The translations under genes were made by a program, and so were the position numbers. The notes beneath the pieces are model-generated. The model saw only the letters and a list, made by a program, of their open reading frames with translations. It was not told the origin of the DNA and did not search any database. Shown here piece by piece: positions 32,743-41,423 of a DNA stretch of 64,000 nucleotides. The DNA is from Methylibium sp. (GTDB taxonomy: Bacteria; Pseudomonadota; Gammaproteobacteria; Burkholderiales; Burkholderiaceae_C), in the NCBI GenBank assembly GCA_013824165.1, contig PNNH01000076.1, positions 1 to 64,000 of the forward strand. Direction: 5' to 3'. Numbering within the stretch: position 1 is the stretch's first letter; each line of letters starts with the position of its first letter.

Positions 32743-34602
32743 TCAGTCCTCCGCGTCCAAGCCCAGGAAGCCTCCGCTCTGATGCGCCCACAGCCGCGCA
32801 TAGATGCCGCCTGCGGCCAGCAGTTCAGTATGGGAGCCCTGCTCGACGATGCGGCCGGCGTCCATCACCACCAGGCGGTCCAGCGCGGCGATGGTCGAGA
32901 GGCGGTGCGCGATGGCCACCACTGTCTTGCCTTCCATCAGCGTGTAGAGGCTTTGCTGGATCGCCGCTTCCACTTCGCTGTCCAGCGCACTGGTGGCTTC
33001 GTCCAGCAGCAGGATGGGTGCGTCCTTCAACATCACGCGGGCAATCGCGATGCGCTGGCGCTGGCCGCCGCTGAGCTTGACGCCGCGCTCGCCCACATGC
33101 GCCTCCAATCCGGTGCGACCCTTGGGATCTGAAAGGGTGGCAATGAATTCGGCCGCATGGGCGCGCTCTACCGCGGTCTGCAGCTCGGCAGGCGTGGCTT
33201 CGGGCCGGCCATAAAGCACGTTGTCGGCCACCGAGCGGTGCAGCAGCGAGGTGTCCTGCGTGACCATGCCGATGTGGCTGCGCAGCGAGTCCTGCGTGAC
33301 CCGCGCGATGTCCTGGCCGTCGATCAGGATGCGGCCGCCATCGGCCGGCAGGTCGTGCAGGCGCAGCAGCAGGTTCACCAGCGTGCTCTTGCCCGCGCCG
33401 CTGCGGCCCACCAGGCCGATCTTCTCGCCGGGGCGGATGGTCAGTTCCAGCCCGTCGATCACTGCCCTGCCCTCGCCATAGCCAAAACGCAGCTGCTCGA
33501 AGCGGATCTCGCCGCGCGGCACCTGCAGCACCGTGGCGTCCTGCGCGTCCACCACGGTCTGCGGCTTGGCCAAGGTCTGCAGCCCGTCCTGCACGGTGCC
33601 GATGTGCTCGAACAGCGAGGCCATCTCCCACATCACCCAGTGCGAGATGCCGTTCAGGCGCATGGCCATGGCGGTGGCTGCCGCCACTGCGCCGGCCCCG
33701 ATGGCACCCTGGCCCCACAGCGCGATGGCCAGCAGAGCGGTGCAGCCCACCAGCAGGGCCGACAGCAGGGTGTTGACTATCTCGAAGCCGGTCACCAGGC
33801 GCATCTGCGCATAGGCGGTCGTCATGAACTCGTCCATCGCGCCGCGCGCGTGGGCAGCCTCGCGCTGACTGTGGGCGAACAGCTTGACGGTGGCGATATT
33901 CGTGTAGGCGTCGGTGATGCGGCCGGTCATCAGGCTGCGCGCATCGGCCTGCTTCTCGGCTACCTTGCCCAGGCGCGGCACGAAGAAGCGCAGCGCCGCC
34001 ACATAGAGCAGCAGCCACACCGCAAAGGGCAGCATCAGCCAGGCGTCAAAGCTGCCGACGATGGCCACCAGGGTGCCGAAGTAGACGATCACATAGACCA
34101 GGATGTCGACCACGATCAGCCAGGTGTCGCGCACCGCCAGCGCAGTCTGCATCACCTTGGTGGCGATGCGGCCGGCGAACTCGTCGCCGAAAAAGGCCAG
34201 GCTCTGCGCCAGCATGCGGCGGTGGAACAGCCAGCGCAGCCGCATCGGGAAGTTGCCGAACACGGCCTGGTACTTGGTCAGCGCCTGCGCGGCCGCCAGC
34301 CCCACGCTGGCCACCAACACGCCGCCCAGCAGCCACAGGACGGGCTGCGGTTCCTGCCAGAGCTGAGCGGGCTGGATGCCGGCCAGCCAATCGACCAGCC
34401 GCGCCATCAGGCTGAACAGCAGCGCCTCGGCGGCGGCAATGCCGGCAGTCAGCAGTGTCACCAGCAACAGCTGCGGCCTCAGCCCTTCGCTACAGCGCCA
34501 CAGGAAGGCGAAGAAGCGCGCCGGCGGCGCGGCCAGCGCGGCGGAGGGATAGGGATCGACCCAGCGCTCGAAACGCGCGGCCGCGGCGCGCCAGGGGTTC
34601 AT
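32743..34602 (-). CDS. ABC exporter (fused permease-ATPase)
   Basis: About 619 residues: a six-helix exporter domain (residues about 35-340) and an NBD (about 370-600) with GRSGAGKST, LSGGQRQRIAIARV, ILLLDEATSALDSE and an H-loop IAHRLST. It resembles MsbA/YojI-like and multidrug-type half-transporters, which work as homodimers. Starts at 34602, 34620 and 34641 are possible; AAGAGA before 34602 fits best. Two defective copies of its 3' end occur upstream at 25812 and 31491. Substrate not identifiable. Confidence 0.88.
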   Translation of the reverse strand: MNPWRAAAARFERWVDPYPSAALAAPPARFFAFLWRCSEGLRPQLLLVTLLTAGIAAAEALLFSLMARLVDWLAGIQPAQLWQEPQPVLWLLGGVLVASVGLAAAQALTKYQAVFGNFPMRLRWLFHRRMLAQSLAFFGDEFAGRIATKVMQTALAVRDTWLIVVDILVYVIVYFGTLVAIVGSFDAWLMLPFAVWLLLYVAALRFFVPRLGKVAEKQADARSLMTGRITDAYTNIATVKLFAHSQREAAHARGAMDEFMTTAYAQMRLVTGFEIVNTLLSALLVGCTALLAIALWGQGAIGAGAVAAATAMAMRLNGISHWVMWEMASLFEHIGTVQDGLQTLAKPQTVVDAQDATVLQVPRGEIRFEQLRFGYGEGRAVIDGLELTIRPGEKIGLVGRSGAGKSTLVNLLLRLHDLPADGGRILIDGQDIARVTQDSLRSHIGMVTQDTSLLHRSVADNVLYGRPEATPAELQTAVERAHAAEFIATLSDPKGRTGLEAHVGERGVKLSGGQRQRIAIARVMLKDAPILLLDEATSALDSEVEAAIQQSLYTLMEGKTVVAIAHRLSTIAALDRLVVMDAGRIVEQGSHTELLAAGGIYARLWAHQSGGFLGLDAED

Positions 34603-34672
34603 CGGCTTGTTCTCTTGCATCTCGGCAGTGTCGCATCGCACTGCCGCCAGCGTTGTGGCAGGAACTGCGCGC

Positions 34673-36145
34673 TCAGGCGTCCAGCCCCAGCTCCTGGATC
34701 TTGCGGGTGATGGTGTTCCGGCCGATGCCCAACTTCTGCGCCGCCTCGATGCGCCGGCCGCGGGTGACGTCCAGTGCGGTGAGGATCAGGCTGGCCTCGA
34801 AGCGGCGGGTCAGCGCTTCCCAGACCTCGGGCTCGCCGGCAGCCAGCAGGCGGCGCGCCTCGCGCGCCATCTCGGCCACCCAGGCATCCGGGCCGGCCCC
34901 GAATGCCGGCGCGGGCGCCGCAGCCGAAGTCACTTCGCCCAGTGCTGCCGGCAGGCTGCCAGCCACCGCCTGAGGCGCTGCTGCGGTCAGCGGCTGCTGC
35001 AGCAATTCCTGCGGCAAATCCTTGGGTTCCACCACCTGGGTGGGCGCCATCACGCTGAGCCAGTGGCAGACGTTTTCGAGCTGGCGCACATTGCCCGGAA
35101 AGTCAAAACTCATCAGCCGCGCCAGTGCCGCATCGGACAGGCGCTTGGCTTCGATGCCCAGCTCGGTGGCACTGCGCTGCAGGAAGTAGCGCGCCAGCAC
35201 CGGGATGTCTTCGCCGCGCTCGCGCAGCGCCGGCAGGCGCAGGCGGATCACGTTGAGGCGGTGGAACAAGTCCTCGCGGAACACGCCCTGCCGCACGCGC
35301 TCTTCCAGGTTCTGGTGGGTGGCGGCAATCACGCGCACATTGGCGCGCAGCGGGCTGTGACCACCGACGCGGTAGAACTGGCCGTCCGACAGGACGCGCA
35401 GCAGCCGCGTTTGCAGATCGAGCGGCATGTCGCCGATTTCATCAAGGAACAGCGTGCCGCCATCGGCTTGCTCGAAGCGGCCGCGGCGTGTGGCCTGTGC
35501 GCCGGTGAAGGCGCCGCGCTCGTGGCCGAACAGCTCGCTTTCAAGCAGGTCCTTCGGGATGGCCGCGGTGTTGATGGCAACAAACGGCCCTTCGGCGCGC
35601 GGGCTGTGCTTGTGCAGCGCACGTGCGACCAGTTCCTTGCCCGAGCCGGACTCGCCGGTGATCAGCACCGTGACATGGCTCTGGCTCAGCCGGCCGATGG
35701 CGCGGAACACGTCCTGCATGGCCGGCGCCTGGCCCAGCATCTCGGGCACCTGCGCGGCAGCCTCCTCGGCCACGGCCTCGCGCTGGCTTTCTTCCTGCGC
35801 GCGGCGGATCAGCTCGACGGCGCGCGACAGGTCGAAGGGCTTGGGCAGGTATTCAAAGGCACCGCCCTGGAAGGCCGAGACGGCGCTGTCCAGGTCGGAG
35901 TAGGCGGTCATGATGATGACAGGCAGGCCCGGCAGCTTCTCCTTGACCTTGGCCAGCAGATCGAGGCCCGAGCCGCCCGGCATGCGGATGTCGGACACCA
36001 GCACCTGGGGGCTGTCCTCTTCGAGCGCGGCGAGCAGGTCGCGCGCATTGCTGAAGCTGCGCACCGGCAAGCCTTCACGCGCCAGCGCCTTTTCAAGCAC
36101 GAAGCGGATCGAGTGGTCGTCGTCAACAATCCAGATGGATTTCAT
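34673..36145 (-). CDS. glnG: Nitrogen regulation response regulator NtrC
   Basis: A 490-residue sigma-54-dependent activator. Receiver domain with phospho-Asp52 (VSDIRMPG); AAA+ domain with Walker A (GESGSGKELVARALH), the sigma-54 contact loop GAFTGA and Walker B (GGTLFLDEIGD); Fis-type HTH at the C-terminus (ALDVTRGRRIEAAQKLGIGRNTITRKIQELGL). It activates nitrogen-limitation promoters including glnA. It starts 46 bases after the ntrB stop. Confidence 0.96.
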   Translation of the reverse strand: MKSIWIVDDDHSIRFVLEKALAREGLPVRSFSNARDLLAALEEDSPQVLVSDIRMPGGSGLDLLAKVKEKLPGLPVIIMTAYSDLDSAVSAFQGGAFEYLPKPFDLSRAVELIRRAQEESQREAVAEEAAAQVPEMLGQAPAMQDVFRAIGRLSQSHVTVLITGESGSGKELVARALHKHSPRAEGPFVAINTAAIPKDLLESELFGHERGAFTGAQATRRGRFEQADGGTLFLDEIGDMPLDLQTRLLRVLSDGQFYRVGGHSPLRANVRVIAATHQNLEERVRQGVFREDLFHRLNVIRLRLPALRERGEDIPVLARYFLQRSATELGIEAKRLSDAALARLMSFDFPGNVRQLENVCHWLSVMAPTQVVEPKDLPQELLQQPLTAAAPQAVAGSLPAALGEVTSAAAPAPAFGAGPDAWVAEMAREARRLLAAGEPEVWEALTRRFEASLILTALDVTRGRRIEAAQKLGIGRNTITRKIQELGLDA

Positions 36146-36191
36146 GGGCTTGGTTTCCCTGCGAGTCTTCTGTCATGCCGGTGCCTGGATC

Positions 36192-37289
36192 TCAGGGCAA
36201 GGGCAAGGTGATACGAAAGTCGGTCCGGCCCGGTTCGCTGTCGCAATCGATCATGCCTTGGTGTTGTTGCGCAATCGTTTGAGCCAGCGTCAGGCCAAGT
36301 CCCGATCCGCCGTCACGCCCTGAAACCAGGGGATAGAAGATGCGGTCTCGAATCTCGGCCGGCACACCGGGGCCGTTGTCCTGCACATGCAATTCCAGTG
36401 CCAAGCGCCAGCGCTGCTTACCAATGGTCACTTGTCGCGCCACGCGCGTTTGCAGCGTAATCATGGCCGTGCCTTCGGCGATCTGCGCGTGCAGGGCCTG
36501 GGCGGCGTTCTGCGCGATGTTGAGCACAGCCTGGATCAGCTGCTCGCGATCACCGCGGAAGTCCGGCAGCGAGGTGTCGTAGTCGCGCTCGATCCGCAGG
36601 CCGCGCGGGTACTCGGCCAGGATCACCGAGCGCACGCGCTCGCAGACTTCGTGAATGTTGACGTCGACCACGACTTGGGCGCGTCGGTGCGGCGCCAGCA
36701 GGCGGTCCACCAGCACCTGCAGGCGGTCGGCCTCGTGGACGATGACCTGGGTGTATTCATTGAGCTCCAGGCCGAGCTCGGTGCCCTGCAGCTCCAGAGC
36801 TAGCAACTGCGCCGCACCGCGGATGCCGCCCAGCGGGTTCTTGATCTCGTGCGCCAGATTGCGCACCAGTTCCTTGGTGGCCTGCACCTGGTCCAGCGTG
36901 CGCTCTTCGCGGTCCTGGCGCGCCTGCTGCGCGTTCTCGATCAGCTCGACCAGCACCAACTCCGGGTTGTCGGTCTGGCTGACGATGACCTGCACCGGCA
37001 ACAGATCCTCATGCGGCCGCAAGCCGCGCCGCAGCAGGCCATCGAAGCGGCTGCTGGCGATCGCATTGCGGGCCACGGCCGAGACGGCATCTGCAAGACG
37101 TGCCGCATCACCGAACCAGTCGGACAGATTGGCGCCTTGCACCGTGCGGCGCGACAGGCGCATCACATCTTCGAAGGCGGTGTTGGCAAACACGCAGTCG
37201 CCACCAGGGCGCACCACGGCCACCATGGTGGCCAGCAGGTCGAAGGCGGCGAAGTTCGCGCCCAGCGGGTTGGGATCGTTTTCGTTCAT
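36192..37289 (-). CDS. glnL: Nitrogen regulation sensor kinase NtrB
   Basis: A 365-residue soluble histidine kinase. N-terminal PAS (LLATMVAVVRPGGDCVFANTAFEDVM), H-box LVRNLAHEIKNPLGGIRGAAQLL, N-box LNIAQNAAQAL and G2 box GGSGLGLTLAQ. It phosphorylates or, with GlnB, dephosphorylates NtrC according to nitrogen status. Start 37289 (MNENDPN) was chosen over a TTG nine codons upstream. Upstream lies a small exported protein gene 39 bases away. Confidence 0.94.
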   Translation of the reverse strand: MNENDPNPLGANFAAFDLLATMVAVVRPGGDCVFANTAFEDVMRLSRRTVQGANLSDWFGDAARLADAVSAVARNAIASSRFDGLLRRGLRPHEDLLPVQVIVSQTDNPELVLVELIENAQQARQDREERTLDQVQATKELVRNLAHEIKNPLGGIRGAAQLLALELQGTELGLELNEYTQVIVHEADRLQVLVDRLLAPHRRAQVVVDVNIHEVCERVRSVILAEYPRGLRIERDYDTSLPDFRGDREQLIQAVLNIAQNAAQALHAQIAEGTAMITLQTRVARQVTIGKQRWRLALELHVQDNGPGVPAEIRDRIFYPLVSGRDGGSGLGLTLAQTIAQQHQGMIDCDSEPGRTDFRITLPLP

Positions 37290-37328
37290 GGGGTCGGATG
37301 CTGATGGCGCACCCAACCGGCGGGTGCG

Positions 37329-37862
37329 TCAGGGCAGCTTGCTGATTTCGCGCTTGAGCGCCTGAATATCGTTTTCCTGGCGGCTGATGGCCGCCTTGAC
37401 CTCGGCCACGCGGTCGAGGTAACGCTGGTAGTTGCGCTCGTCGCCACGCCGCTCGGGCGCACCGGCAGAGAAGTCGCGCTGCAGCGCAGCCAGGCGTTCC
37501 TCGGCTTCACGCAACTCGGTTTCCAGCACGCGGCGCCGCTCGCCATCGCGGCTGCGTTGCTGGGCCGGATCAACGCGGGCTTCACCGCGCCCCTCGGTGA
37601 CACGCGGCGCCGAGGCCGAAGGCTGCGCTGCACCGCCACTGCCTGCCGCGGCGGGCGACGGGCGCGGGCGCGGCGGCTGCAACACGGTGATGGGCGTTCC
37701 CTCGATCGAGCGGCAGCCCTTTTCCTGGGCTTCCTTGGCGGTCAAGGCGTCGGTGTAGAGCACCGGCGGCCCGGGGCAGCGGTACACCACGGACTGCGCC
37801 GAAGCAGTGCCCGCAGCGAGCAGAGCCAAGCCAAGAATCAGGACGGCAGGTCGGATGTGCAT
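37329..37862 (-). CDS. Small exported protein with DUF4124-like N-terminus and coiled coil
   Basis: A 177-residue protein: signal peptide (MHIRPAVLILGLALLAAGTASA), a short region VVYRCPGPPVLYTDALTAKEAQEKGC that resembles DUF4124, a Pro/Ala linker, and a C-terminal coiled coil (ETELREAEERLAALQ...VAEVKAAISRQENDIQALKREI). Genes like it are often found between glnA and ntrB in Burkholderiales. An ATG six codons upstream (37880) is an alternative start. Function unknown. Confidence 0.75.
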   Translation of the reverse strand: MHIRPAVLILGLALLAAGTASAQSVVYRCPGPPVLYTDALTAKEAQEKGCRSIEGTPITVLQPPRPRPSPAAAGSGGAAQPSASAPRVTEGRGEARVDPAQQRSRDGERRRVLETELREAEERLAALQRDFSAGAPERRGDERNYQRYLDRVAEVKAAISRQENDIQALKREISKLP

Positions 37863-37892
37863 CGCGTGATTGTGGCCCATGCGGGTGCGCAC

Positions 37893-37922
37893 AAAAAATA
37901 AGGGACGGCGGCTGCCGTCCCT
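37893..37922 (-). terminator. Rho-independent terminator of glnA
   Basis: On the minus strand AGGGACGGC pairs with GCCGTCCCT (plus 37901-37909 with 37914-37922, loop GGCT) and is followed by T-rich DNA (plus A run 37893-37898). It lies 55 bases past the glnA stop and separates glnA from the ntrB/ntrC transcription unit. Confidence 0.88.
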
Positions 37923-37976
37923 CGCTGCGGGAGGGCCGCGATGCGCGCTCTGCTGCACGCATGCTGCCCGCCAACA

Positions 37977-39392
37977 TCACAGTGCGTAGTACATGTCGAA
38001 CTCGACCGGATGCGTCGCCATGCGGAAACGCGTCACTTCCTGCATCTTCAGGTCGATGTAGGCATCGATGTAGGCATCGGTGAACACGCCGCCCTTGGTC
38101 AGGAAGGCGCGGTCCTTGTCCAGGTAGTCCAGGGCCTGATCCAGGCTGTGGCAGACGGTCGGCACCAGCTTGTCCTCTTCCGGGGGCAGGTGGTACAGGT
38201 CCTTGGTGGCAGCCTCGCCCGGATGGATCTTGTTTTCCACGCCGTCCAGACCGGCCATCAGCAGCGCTGCGAAGCACAGATAGGGGTTGGCGGAAGGATC
38301 GGGGAAGCGTGCCTCGACGCGGCGGCCCTTCGGGTTCGCCACATAGGGGATGCGGATCGAGGCCGAGCGGTTCTTGGCCGAGTAGGCCAGCTTCACCGGG
38401 GCTTCGAAACCAGGCACCAGGCGCTTGTACGAGTTCGTACCCGGGTTGGTGATGGCGTTCAGCGCGCGAGCGTGCTTGATGATGCCGCCGATGTAGTACA
38501 GCGCGAACTCGCTCAGGCCGGCATAGCCGTCGCCAGCGAACAGGTTCTTGCCATCCTTCCACACGGACTGGTGCACGTGCATGCCGGAACCGTTGTCACC
38601 AACGATGGGCTTGGGCATGAAGGTCGCGGTCTTGCCGTAGGCGTGAGCGACGTTCTGCACCACGTACTTCTGCAGCTGGGTCCAGTCAGCGCGCTGCACC
38701 AGCGAGCTGAAGCGGGTGCCGATTTCCATCTGGCCGGCGTTCGCCACTTCATGGTGATGCACTTCGACCGGGATGCCCAGTTGTTCCAGGATCAGGCACA
38801 TCTCCGAGCGCATGTCCTGGCCGCTGTCGACCGGGGGCACCGGGAAGTAGCCGCCCTTGACGGTGGGGCGGTAGCCGCTATTGCCGTGCTCGTATTCCTT
38901 GCCGGTGTTCCAGGCGGCTTCTTCGGCTTCGATCTTGAAGAAGGAGCCCGACATGTCATTGGCCCAGCGCACCGAGTCAAAGATGAAGAACTCGGGCTCG
39001 GGACCGAAGAAGGCGGTGTCGCCCAGGCCCGAAGCCTTCAGATAGGCTTCAGCACGCTTGGCCAGCGAACGCGGGTCGCGCTCATAGGCCTTGCCGTCGG
39101 CCGGATCGATGACGTCGCAGGTCAGGATCAGGGTCGGCTCTTCGAAGAAGGGGTCGATGTTGGCCGTGTTGGGGTCCGGCATCAGCAGCATGTCGGAGGC
39201 TTCGATGCCCTTCCAGCCGGCGATCGACGAGCCGTCAAAGGCGTGGCCGGAGACAAACTTGTCTTCGTCGAAATGCGAGACAGGCACGGAAACGTGCTGT
39301 TCCTTGCCACGGGTGTCGGTGAAGCGGAAGTCAACGAACTTGACTTCGTTTTCCTTCACCATGTTCATCACGTCGGCGACGGTCTTGGCCAT
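37977..39392 (-). CDS. glnA: Glutamine synthetase, type I
   Basis: A 471-residue GSI-beta enzyme: glutamate + ammonia + ATP to glutamine. Motifs: [67 protein letters not shown] and the adenylylation loop DLYHLPPEE with Tyr near residue 400, so activity can be switched by GlnE. Start has AGGAGTGACTG-ATG. A sigma-54 promoter with NtrC-like sites lies upstream and a strong terminator follows. Confidence 0.98.
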   Translation of the reverse strand: MAKTVADVMNMVKENEVKFVDFRFTDTRGKEQHVSVPVSHFDEDKFVSGHAFDGSSIAGWKGIEASDMLLMPDPNTANIDPFFEEPTLILTCDVIDPADGKAYERDPRSLAKRAEAYLKASGLGDTAFFGPEPEFFIFDSVRWANDMSGSFFKIEAEEAAWNTGKEYEHGNSGYRPTVKGGYFPVPPVDSGQDMRSEMCLILEQLGIPVEVHHHEVANAGQMEIGTRFSSLVQRADWTQLQKYVVQNVAHAYGKTATFMPKPIVGDNGSGMHVHQSVWKDGKNLFAGDGYAGLSEFALYYIGGIIKHARALNAITNPGTNSYKRLVPGFEAPVKLAYSAKNRSASIRIPYVANPKGRRVEARFPDPSANPYLCFAALLMAGLDGVENKIHPGEAATKDLYHLPPEEDKLVPTVCHSLDQALDYLDKDRAFLTKGGVFTDAYIDAYIDLKMQEVTRFRMATHPVEFDMYYAL

Positions 39393-39498
39393 CAGTCACT
39401 CCTAGCGGATAGCTGTGTACGCTTGGCGCGTACGGTTTGCGGAAGAAAAAAGAATCGACGAATTCTTGGGCGAGCGAGGTACGCAGGCGCCAGAGTTT

Positions 39499-39515
39499 AA
39501 GCAGGTAACGTGCCA
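39499..39515 (-). promoter_or_regulatory. Sigma-54 promoter of glnA
   Basis: The minus strand reads TGGCACGTTACCTGCTT. This fits the -24/-12 consensus TGGCAC-N5-TTGCW with one mismatch and exactly ten bases between GG and GC. It would place the start of transcription near 39487, giving a leader of about 95 bases before glnA. NtrC-like sites lie upstream. Confidence 0.8.
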
Positions 39516-39531
39516 GCCATCATTGGCTGGC
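39512..39531. repeat. Perfect hairpin overlapping glnA -24 element
   Basis: GCCAGCC (39512-39518) pairs with GGCTGGC (39525-39531) around ATCATT. It shares bases with the -24 element and the NtrC-like site. Confidence 0.5.
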
Positions 39532-39545
39532 GCCAGCTCGGTGCA
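39529..39545 (-). promoter_or_regulatory. NtrC-like site proximal to glnA
   Basis: Minus strand TGCACC-N5-GGCGCC matches the NtrC consensus TGCACC-N5-GGTGCA with a perfect left half and two changes in the right half. It centres about 50 bases upstream of the predicted start of transcription. Confidence 0.6.
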
Positions 39546-39639
39546 TAACGATCCAAGCGCTTGATTATGCGGCGCGAGCCTGGCCTTACCCATGACATTC
39601 ACCAAGCTTTGCTCACGCCGCGCTCCATATTGGTGCGAA

Positions 39640-40446
39640 TCAGCGCACCAATTCGGCGCTCGCCGAGGCACCAAATTGGGCAAGCCCGGATTTGAGCTGC
39701 GCATAGGCGGCATCCAACCTGTCGGCCGCCAGGTCCGGCCCGGCCTTGACGCCAAGCTCGATATGGCGCCCCCACTGCGGGTGGTCCACGCTGGGCAGGC
39801 TGAAAACCTTGACGCCGGGATGCTCGGCCTCGATCCGTTCCATCAGGGGCGTCAGCGTGGCCTCCATGGCGCCGGCGACGATCATCGACAACTCGCGCCC
39901 CGGGCTGGCGCGGTGCAGTTCGCGGTGGCGCTCGTCCAGCACCCATTCCATCATCGGGTGCGCCATCACCGGGAAGCCGGGCACGAAGTAGACCGTGCCG
40001 ACGAAAAAGCCGGGGATCTTGTTGTAGGGATTGGGGATCAGCGCCGCGCCCGCGGGGAAGACGCCCATCTCGAAGCGCCGCAGCGTGTCCGGGTGATCGG
40101 CATCCGCCACTTCGCCGCGCTCCGCGGCCATCTGCTGCACACGCTGCCAAATCAGTTCGCGCGCCTCGGGGTGCAGCACGAGGTCCCGCCCCAGCGCCGC
40201 AGCGGCAGCTTGTCGGGTGTGATCGTCCGGTGTGGCGCCGATGCCGCCGCAGCTGATCACCAGATCGCCGCTTGCAAAGGCGCGCCGCAATGCCGCGGTG
40301 AGGCGCTCGCGGTCGTCGCCCACATACTCCGCCCAGGACAGACTCATGCCGCGGGCCGACAGGATCTCGATGAAGCGGCTCAGGTGCTTGTCCTGGCGCT
40401 TGCCGGAAAGGATTTCGTCGCCGACGACGATCAGGCCGATATTCAT
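39640..40446 (-). CDS. CinA/MoaB-type molybdopterin-binding domain protein
   Basis: A 268-residue protein with the MoCF-biosynthesis fold: IGLIVVGDEILSGKRQDKH, ISCGGIGATPDDHTRQAAA and NPYNKIPGFFVGTVYFVPGFPVMAHPMM. These match the N-terminal domain of CinA (competence/damage-inducible protein A). The C-terminal nicotinamide-nucleotide amidase domain of full CinA is lacking. Its start overlaps the EI24 gene by four bases. Function of stand-alone forms is unclear. Confidence 0.85.
   Translation of the reverse strand: MNIGLIVVGDEILSGKRQDKHLSRFIEILSARGMSLSWAEYVGDDRERLTAALRRAFASGDLVISCGGIGATPDDHTRQAAAAALGRDLVLHPEARELIWQRVQQMAAERGEVADADHPDTLRRFEMGVFPAGAALIPNPYNKIPGFFVGTVYFVPGFPVMAHPMMEWVLDERHRELHRASPGRELSMIVAGAMEATLTPLMERIEAEHPGVKVFSLPSVDHPQWGRHIELGVKAGPDLAADRLDAAYAQLKSGLAQFGASASAELVR
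39643..39659 (+). promoter_or_regulatory. Second NtrC-like site, distal to glnA
   Basis: GCGCACC-N5-GGCGC resembles the same consensus. It centres about 165 bases upstream of the predicted glnA start, an enhancer-like distance, and lies at the end of the neighbouring CinA-type gene. A perfect 9-bp inverted repeat (39629-39652) overlaps it. Confidence 0.4.
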
Positions 40447-41327
40447 GGCAACAAGGGGGGCTGAAGATTGGGAACGGGCAGCACCTCATCCGGCGCAGCC
40501 GGCTGCGCCGGCAGCGGCTGCTGCTGGGCCCGCAGATCGGCCAATGCCGCCAGACAGTAATGCGTGAACCAGAGGCTGGAGAAGGCGAACACCAGCGTGT
40601 ACAGCCAGATCGTCAGCAGCACCAGCAACGGAGCCAGCACCACGGCCATCATGCTGAAGGCCCAGATCAGCGAGGGGGCCGCGCCCAGGTAGCCGGTGAT
40701 GACGCCCATGGTCAGCAGTGGCAGCCGATGCTTGCGCATCACGCTGTCGCGCTCCTCGACACTGGCGTGCTCAGCCAATGCATCAAAGGAGAAGACCTTG
40801 TAGGTGAGCCAGCCCCAGATCAGTGGCGGCAGCACCAGCACCAGCGGCGGCACCAGCCACAGCGGCATGCTCAGAACCACCAGAGCCAGCGCGATGATCG
40901 ACAGCATCAGCGACCAGGCGAAGCTTTGCCACCAACCGGCGCCGCGCTTGCGCTCAAGTTGCATGAAGCGGCGCTCGCCCACCAGCGCAACAATGGCCGG
41001 CGTCATCATCGTGGCCACCAGCAGCAGGCTCAGCATCAGCACCACCGGCACCGCCAGCGCGATCACCACCAGCGGCGCCATCACCGAGCGAAAGCCCTCG
41101 GCGCCCATGCTGTCGAGCCAGCGCAGCAGGCTGCCGACCAGCAGCCAGGACTCCAGCGTGGCGCGCACGGCGGCGACCGCCGATTCCCAGAAAAAGTAGG
41201 CCAGACCCACGCTCAAGCCGGCCGCAATCAGCAGCGGCAGCAGCGACAGCGCGATGACTCGCGGATGCAGGCAATAGGCCGCGGCGCGCCAGAAGGCATC
41301 GCCCAGCCGTCCCATCGTGTCGACCAT
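40443..41327 (-). CDS. EI24-domain membrane protein
   Basis: A 294-residue polytopic membrane protein with WRAAAYCLHPRVIALSLLPLLIA, the AGLSVGLAYFFWE region and ELERKRGAGWWQS-like loop (LERKRGAGWWQSF) typical of EI24/CysZ-fold proteins. CysZ itself imports sulfate; this relative is longer and has a Pro/Gln-rich C-terminal tail (residues 265-294), so substrate is unknown. Start follows AAGGAAACC. Confidence 0.82.
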   Translation of the reverse strand: MVDTMGRLGDAFWRAAAYCLHPRVIALSLLPLLIAAGLSVGLAYFFWESAVAAVRATLESWLLVGSLLRWLDSMGAEGFRSVMAPLVVIALAVPVVLMLSLLLVATMMTPAIVALVGERRFMQLERKRGAGWWQSFAWSLMLSIIALALVVLSMPLWLVPPLVLVLPPLIWGWLTYKVFSFDALAEHASVEERDSVMRKHRLPLLTMGVITGYLGAAPSLIWAFSMMAVVLAPLLVLLTIWLYTLVFAFSSLWFTHYCLAALADLRAQQQPLPAQPAAPDEVLPVPNLQPPLLP

Positions 41328-41423
41328 GGTTTCCTTTGTCGCCTCAGCTCAGGCGCTGAAGCTGCAAGCATAGCGGCAGCATGAGCCGCAGCCGCGCCAT
41401 GCGGCGGGCAGCGGCCTTGGCGA

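Noticed and set aside
33157-34710. 517-residue plus-strand frame
   Set aside because: Antisense to the ABC exporter.
37941-39500. 519-residue plus-strand frame
   Set aside because: Antisense to glnA, which has every catalytic motif.
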